A stretch of 64,000 nt of DNA. Source: Serripes groenlandicus (taxonomy: Eukaryota > Mollusca > Bivalvia > Cardiida > Cardiidae). Below are positions 62,301 to 64,000 of the stretch, in pieces. The stretch lies in the NCBI GenBank assembly GCA_031761405.1, contig JASEVX010000006.1, positions 29,102,383 to 29,166,382 on the forward strand, written 5' to 3'. Within the stretch, counting starts at the first letter, position 1. The number at the start of each line of letters is the position of its first letter. A program made the position numbers and the translations under genes. The notes beneath the pieces are model-generated. The model searched no databases. It was given only the letters and a program-made list of their open reading frames with translations, and had not been told where the DNA came from.

Positions 62301-63737
62301 ACTTGGAACCGGGCGTCTCGGGATTGAGTGGTTTAGCGTCGGAGACTTGGAACCGGGCGTCTCGGGATCGAGTGGTTTAGCGTCGGAGACTTGGAACCGG
62401 GCGTCTCGGGACCGAGTGGTTTAGCGTCGGAGACTTGGAACCGGGCGTCTCGGGATTGAGTGGTTTAGCGTCGGAGACTTGGAACCGGGCGTCTCGGGAT
62501 CGAGTGGTTTAGCGTCGGAGACTTGGAACCGGGCGTCTCGGGACCGAGTGGTTTAGCGTCGGAGACTTGGAACCGGGCGTCTCGGGATTGAGTGGTTTAG
62601 CGTCGGAGACTTGGAACCGGGCGTCTCGGGATCGAGTGGTTTAGCGTCGGAGACTTGGAACCGGGCGTCTCGGGATCGAGTGGTTTAGCGTCGGAGACTT
62701 GGAACCGGGCGTCTCGGGATCGAGTGGTTTAGCGTCGGAGACTTGGAACCGGGCGTCTCGGGATCGAGTGGTTTAGCGTCGGAGACTTGGAACCGGGCGT
62801 CTCGGGATCGAGTGGTTTAGCGTCGGAGACTTGGAACCGGGCGTCTCGGGATCGAGTGGTTTAGCGTCGGAGACTTGGAACCGGGCGTCTCGGGATCGAG
62901 TGGTTTAGCGTCGGAGACTTGGAACCGGGCGTCTCGGGATTGAGTGGTTTAGCGTCGGAGACTTGGAACCGGGCGTCTCGGGATCGATCCTCTGTCATGA
63001 TGGAGTGCCCTTAGGAAAGTTTCATTTCCTAGCCTAGTACTTATTTGTTTACCCAGGAATCATAGATGAGTGAACAGTCGCCGTGATATAACTGAAATTA
63101 AAAAAAAAAAAAAAAATATACGTAATGTATCGACCAGATCAGCCTGCGCTGTCCGCACAGACTGATCCGGCCGACACATTCCGTCTTAGGGGTATAGATG
63201 TATAGAGTAGTTATTCCTGTAACAGAAAATCCACATGAGGCGAAAAGTGTCTATCCGGGTAGGCCTGTGTGGCATGCTTAGGCTGGTCCGGGTCGATACT
63301 TTACATAGAATCCACAATGTTGATTTTCTCACGAGACGGCTTACACATTGATTATTGCAAAGCTACGCCCCTGGATTGTCAGAGTTTACTTGAATCTTTC
63401 TGTTACTATTTGTCGCAAACTGTAGCATCAGATCAAACTGCAAAGATGCATAGATAGATCATCAGGTTTTACAATTATCGCAATTGAATAACTATTGCTT
63501 TTCCTAGAGTGTCGCTAATATGTATGTTTAGGTTCATTACCCAAGGCGTTATATAAAGGACGTAATAGATTTGTAAATAAATAGGGTGATCTTTATCATT
63601 CTTTTGTCAAATTATTTAATTTAAAATTTCAGCACCAGACAAAAACTCCCATCCGCACATAGAGTTTTTGGACAGTGGTCAAAATACCTTCCATTTTAAC
63701 TTCAATATCCCGGAAAATATACCGTCTTCATTTGAAG
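56204..63737 (+). CDS. Arrestin-domain-containing protein (alpha-arrestin), 5' part
   Basis: Alpha-arrestins are adaptors that bind membrane cargo and recruit NEDD4-family ubiquitin ligases. Predicted exons are 56204-56324, 57243-57365 and 58195-58299, with a second copy of the last at 63633-63737. The start ATG follows ACC and an in-frame stop at 56180. The joined reading is an arrestin N-domain: LTGQKVPGKLVMTL (strands 2-3), then SLKIQGIEIKVRGRGHAQWN, and HFNFTIPDNIPSSFEG, which matches the family's F-x-LP-x-x-x-P-SFEG strand. Splice phases agree throughout (phase 1 at each junction). The rest of the N-domain, the C-domain and any PPxY motifs lie beyond the window. The subfamily cannot be assigned. 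Confidence 0.85.
56880..56985 (+). mobile_element. tRNA-like SINE relic in arrestin intron 1
   Basis: GATGCGGGTTCGATCCCGCT has a B box inside a 5-bp GCGGG/CCCGC stem like a T arm. The upstream half is too diverged for a tRNA gene. Confidence 0.4.
57243..57365 (+). CDS. Alpha-arrestin exon 2
   Basis: Encodes GIEIKVRGRGHAQWNEGEGE and on to SIIVLGK after a TTTCTTTACAAG acceptor, ending one base into the next codon before GTAAAC. RGRGHAQWNE corresponds to the family's R-G-x-A-x-x-x-W-x-E strand. Confidence 0.85.
57440..58187 (+). repeat. 62-bp tandem array, first block
   Basis: About 12 units of AAGATATTTAGGTTTGACCT, TTTCCGTGTTTAAGTGGTTA and AATCGTCCGACGGGAGAGAC. Early units are shorter. It ends directly against the acceptor of arrestin exon 3a. 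Confidence 0.9.
58195..58299 (+). CDS. Alpha-arrestin exon 3, copy a
   Basis: 105 bp encoding APDKNSHLHIEFLDSGQNTF and HFNFTIPDNIPSSFEG. The acceptor is AAATTTCAG and the donor GTAGGT. Both boundaries are phase 1, so the exon can be included, skipped or swapped without changing frame. Confidence 0.88.
58417..58629. mobile_element. TTAA MITE, second family (CTCTTTCAGCGCC)
   Basis: Ends are TTAACTCTTTCAGCGCC and GGCGCTGAAAGAGTTAA, exact inverses. The inside has GCTGATTCAGGTGAGTCAGC with an inverted partner GTCTCACCTGAAATCAGC. A second copy begins at 63895, and a fragment lies at 47728-47790 on the minus strand. Confidence 0.75.
58630..59090. other. Arrestin intron interval
   Basis: No exon or repeat recognised; ordinary AT-rich intron sequence. 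Confidence 0.4.
59097..59337. mobile_element. Foldback element with central hairpin
   Basis: Outer inverted pair GGCTTGGCGTGAAACGGTTG / CAACTGTTTCACGCTAAGCC, and inner pair AGGTGCCATTGCTC / GAGCAATGGCACCT. About 240 bp, non-coding. Confidence 0.65.
59385..59680 (+). repeat. 30-bp tandem repeat
   Basis: Ten units of GTGGACACATGTAGTCAATC plus TCTATCATCT (or TATATCATCT). Because 30 is a multiple of three it reads as an in-frame VDTCSQSLSS repeat, but no splice or coding support is seen. Confidence 0.92.
59722..59862 (-). mobile_element. tRNA-derived SINE, second family (minus strand)
   Basis: On the minus strand the head is GAGGTGCAGAGGTACAGCG with B box GGTTCGAATCC. The plus-strand body ATTGCGAAACAAGCTTTTAG, ATTAATCACGCTCGACGG matches 51062-51300. 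Confidence 0.7.
59905..61740 (+). repeat. 62-bp tandem array, second block
   Basis: About 29 units of the same 62-mer as at 57440. Unit-to-unit changes are mostly CGACGG/CGCCGG, ACC/ATC after TTTG, and CCAAAG/CCGAAG/CCAGAG. It ends by running into GATCGATCCTCGGTCGGG, a tRNA-type B box and flank. Confidence 0.93.
61850..62117 (-). mobile_element. GAGCCGT MITE
   Basis: ATAAGCCGTTCCACACGAGA to TTTCTCGTGGAACAGCTCAT with ATGATTCATGAAACCGAAAA inside. The 45-bp upstream flank matches that at 54520. Confidence 0.7.
62224..63113 (+). mobile_element. SINE with head amplified (44 bp x ~17)
   Basis: The tRNA-like head (CCTTGACCGAGTGGTTTAGC) is repeated from 62238 to about 62985 as a 44-mer (GAGTGGTTTAGCGTCGGAGA, CTTGGAACCGGGCGTCTCGG). 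Then come one B box (GGGATCGATCC), the body TTTACCCAGGAATC, CGCCGTGATATAACTGAAAT and a poly-A tail at about 63097-63114. The units are almost identical. Confidence 0.85.
63118..63344 (-). mobile_element. GAGCCGT MITE, one end lost
   Basis: Starts inside the element (GTAATGTATCGACCAGATCA), immediately after the SINE poly-A, and ends TTGATTTTCTCACGAGACGG. Confidence 0.65.
63633..63737 (+). CDS. Alpha-arrestin exon 3, copy b (duplicate)
   Basis: Same length, same splice sites and same phases as copy a. Four base differences give three amino-acid changes: Leu to Pro, Thr to Asn and Asp to Glu (residues 89, 106 and 109 of the joined protein). The frame is intact. Downstream intron sequence is also shared with copy a. 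Confidence 0.85.
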
Positions 63738-63894
63738 GTAGGTAGATATTCACCTACATTTGATTATTTTGTTTTTAAATCATGTTTTTAAAACATGCAA
63801 ACGCAAACGCATAACACATTGACACGCATTTGCAGGGGACAATGTTGTCGTCTATTGCAGATGTGTCGAAATACGTCACTATTTGGAAAGGGGT

Positions 63895-64000
63895 TAACTC
63901 TTTCAGCGCCAAAGGCAATATCGCGGTTTTTGCAAACAATGCTGATTCAGGTGAGTCAGCTCGTAACGAGCTGTCTCACTTGAAATCAGCATTGTTTGCC
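63895..64000. mobile_element. TTAA MITE, second family, cut by window end
   Basis: TTAACTCTTTCAGCGCCAAA and on through GCTGATTCAGGTGAGTCAGC, matching 58417 onward. It belongs to the duplicated block that includes arrestin exon 3b. Confidence 0.75.

Overview
This window is animal nuclear DNA. Its genes are interrupted by introns with GT-AG borders, it is AT-rich, and it is packed with short non-autonomous transposons, tRNA-derived SINEs and tandem arrays. The proteins are animal families (AFG2A/SPATA5, a paired-like homeodomain protein, an alpha-arrestin). The repeat types, especially cassettes with internal tandem repeats whose 3' end is a hairpin followed by CTTGTT, point to a bivalve mollusc. 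The species cannot be named from the sequence alone. There are no bacterial operons, phage genes or CRISPR arrays.

Layout. 2-12378 (+): the last six coding exons of AFG2A, an AAA+ ATPase of ribosome biogenesis, complete from the end of the D1 region through the whole D2 ATPase domain to the stop. Its introns hold many TTAA-flanked MITEs and two tandem-repeat cassettes. 12379-15060: 3' flank with a SINE, a MITE and a 166-bp-unit cassette. 15071-31512: a giant minisatellite of about 16.4 kb with a 28-29 bp unit, broken once by a SINE body. 31513-40690: no gene recognised; several pearl/Helentron-like cassettes (some nested) and a long inverted-repeat element. 40691-45115 (+): a paired-class homeobox gene with four predicted exons, a TATA box and an intron at the classic homeodomain 46/47 position. 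45140-56200: a 66-bp repeat just 3' of that gene, a (TCTG)/(TC) microsatellite, MITEs, a 2.8-kb 16-bp minisatellite and SINEs. 56204-end (+): the 5' end of an alpha-arrestin (ARRDC-like) gene. Its third exon is present twice (58195-58299 and 63633-63737). Its introns carry three different arrays (62, 44 and 30 bp units) and, just upstream, a 47-bp array built from a SINE body.

The three genes look unrelated in function and are simply neighbours. The main biological interest lies in (i) the fast-evolving homeobox gene, (ii) the duplicated, phase-matched arrestin exon, (iii) repeated conversion of SINE parts into tandem arrays, (iv) many sequence-unrelated cassettes that share one architecture, and (v) the very large 29-bp array with internal higher-order duplications. 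No search was run; family names rest on motif recognition.
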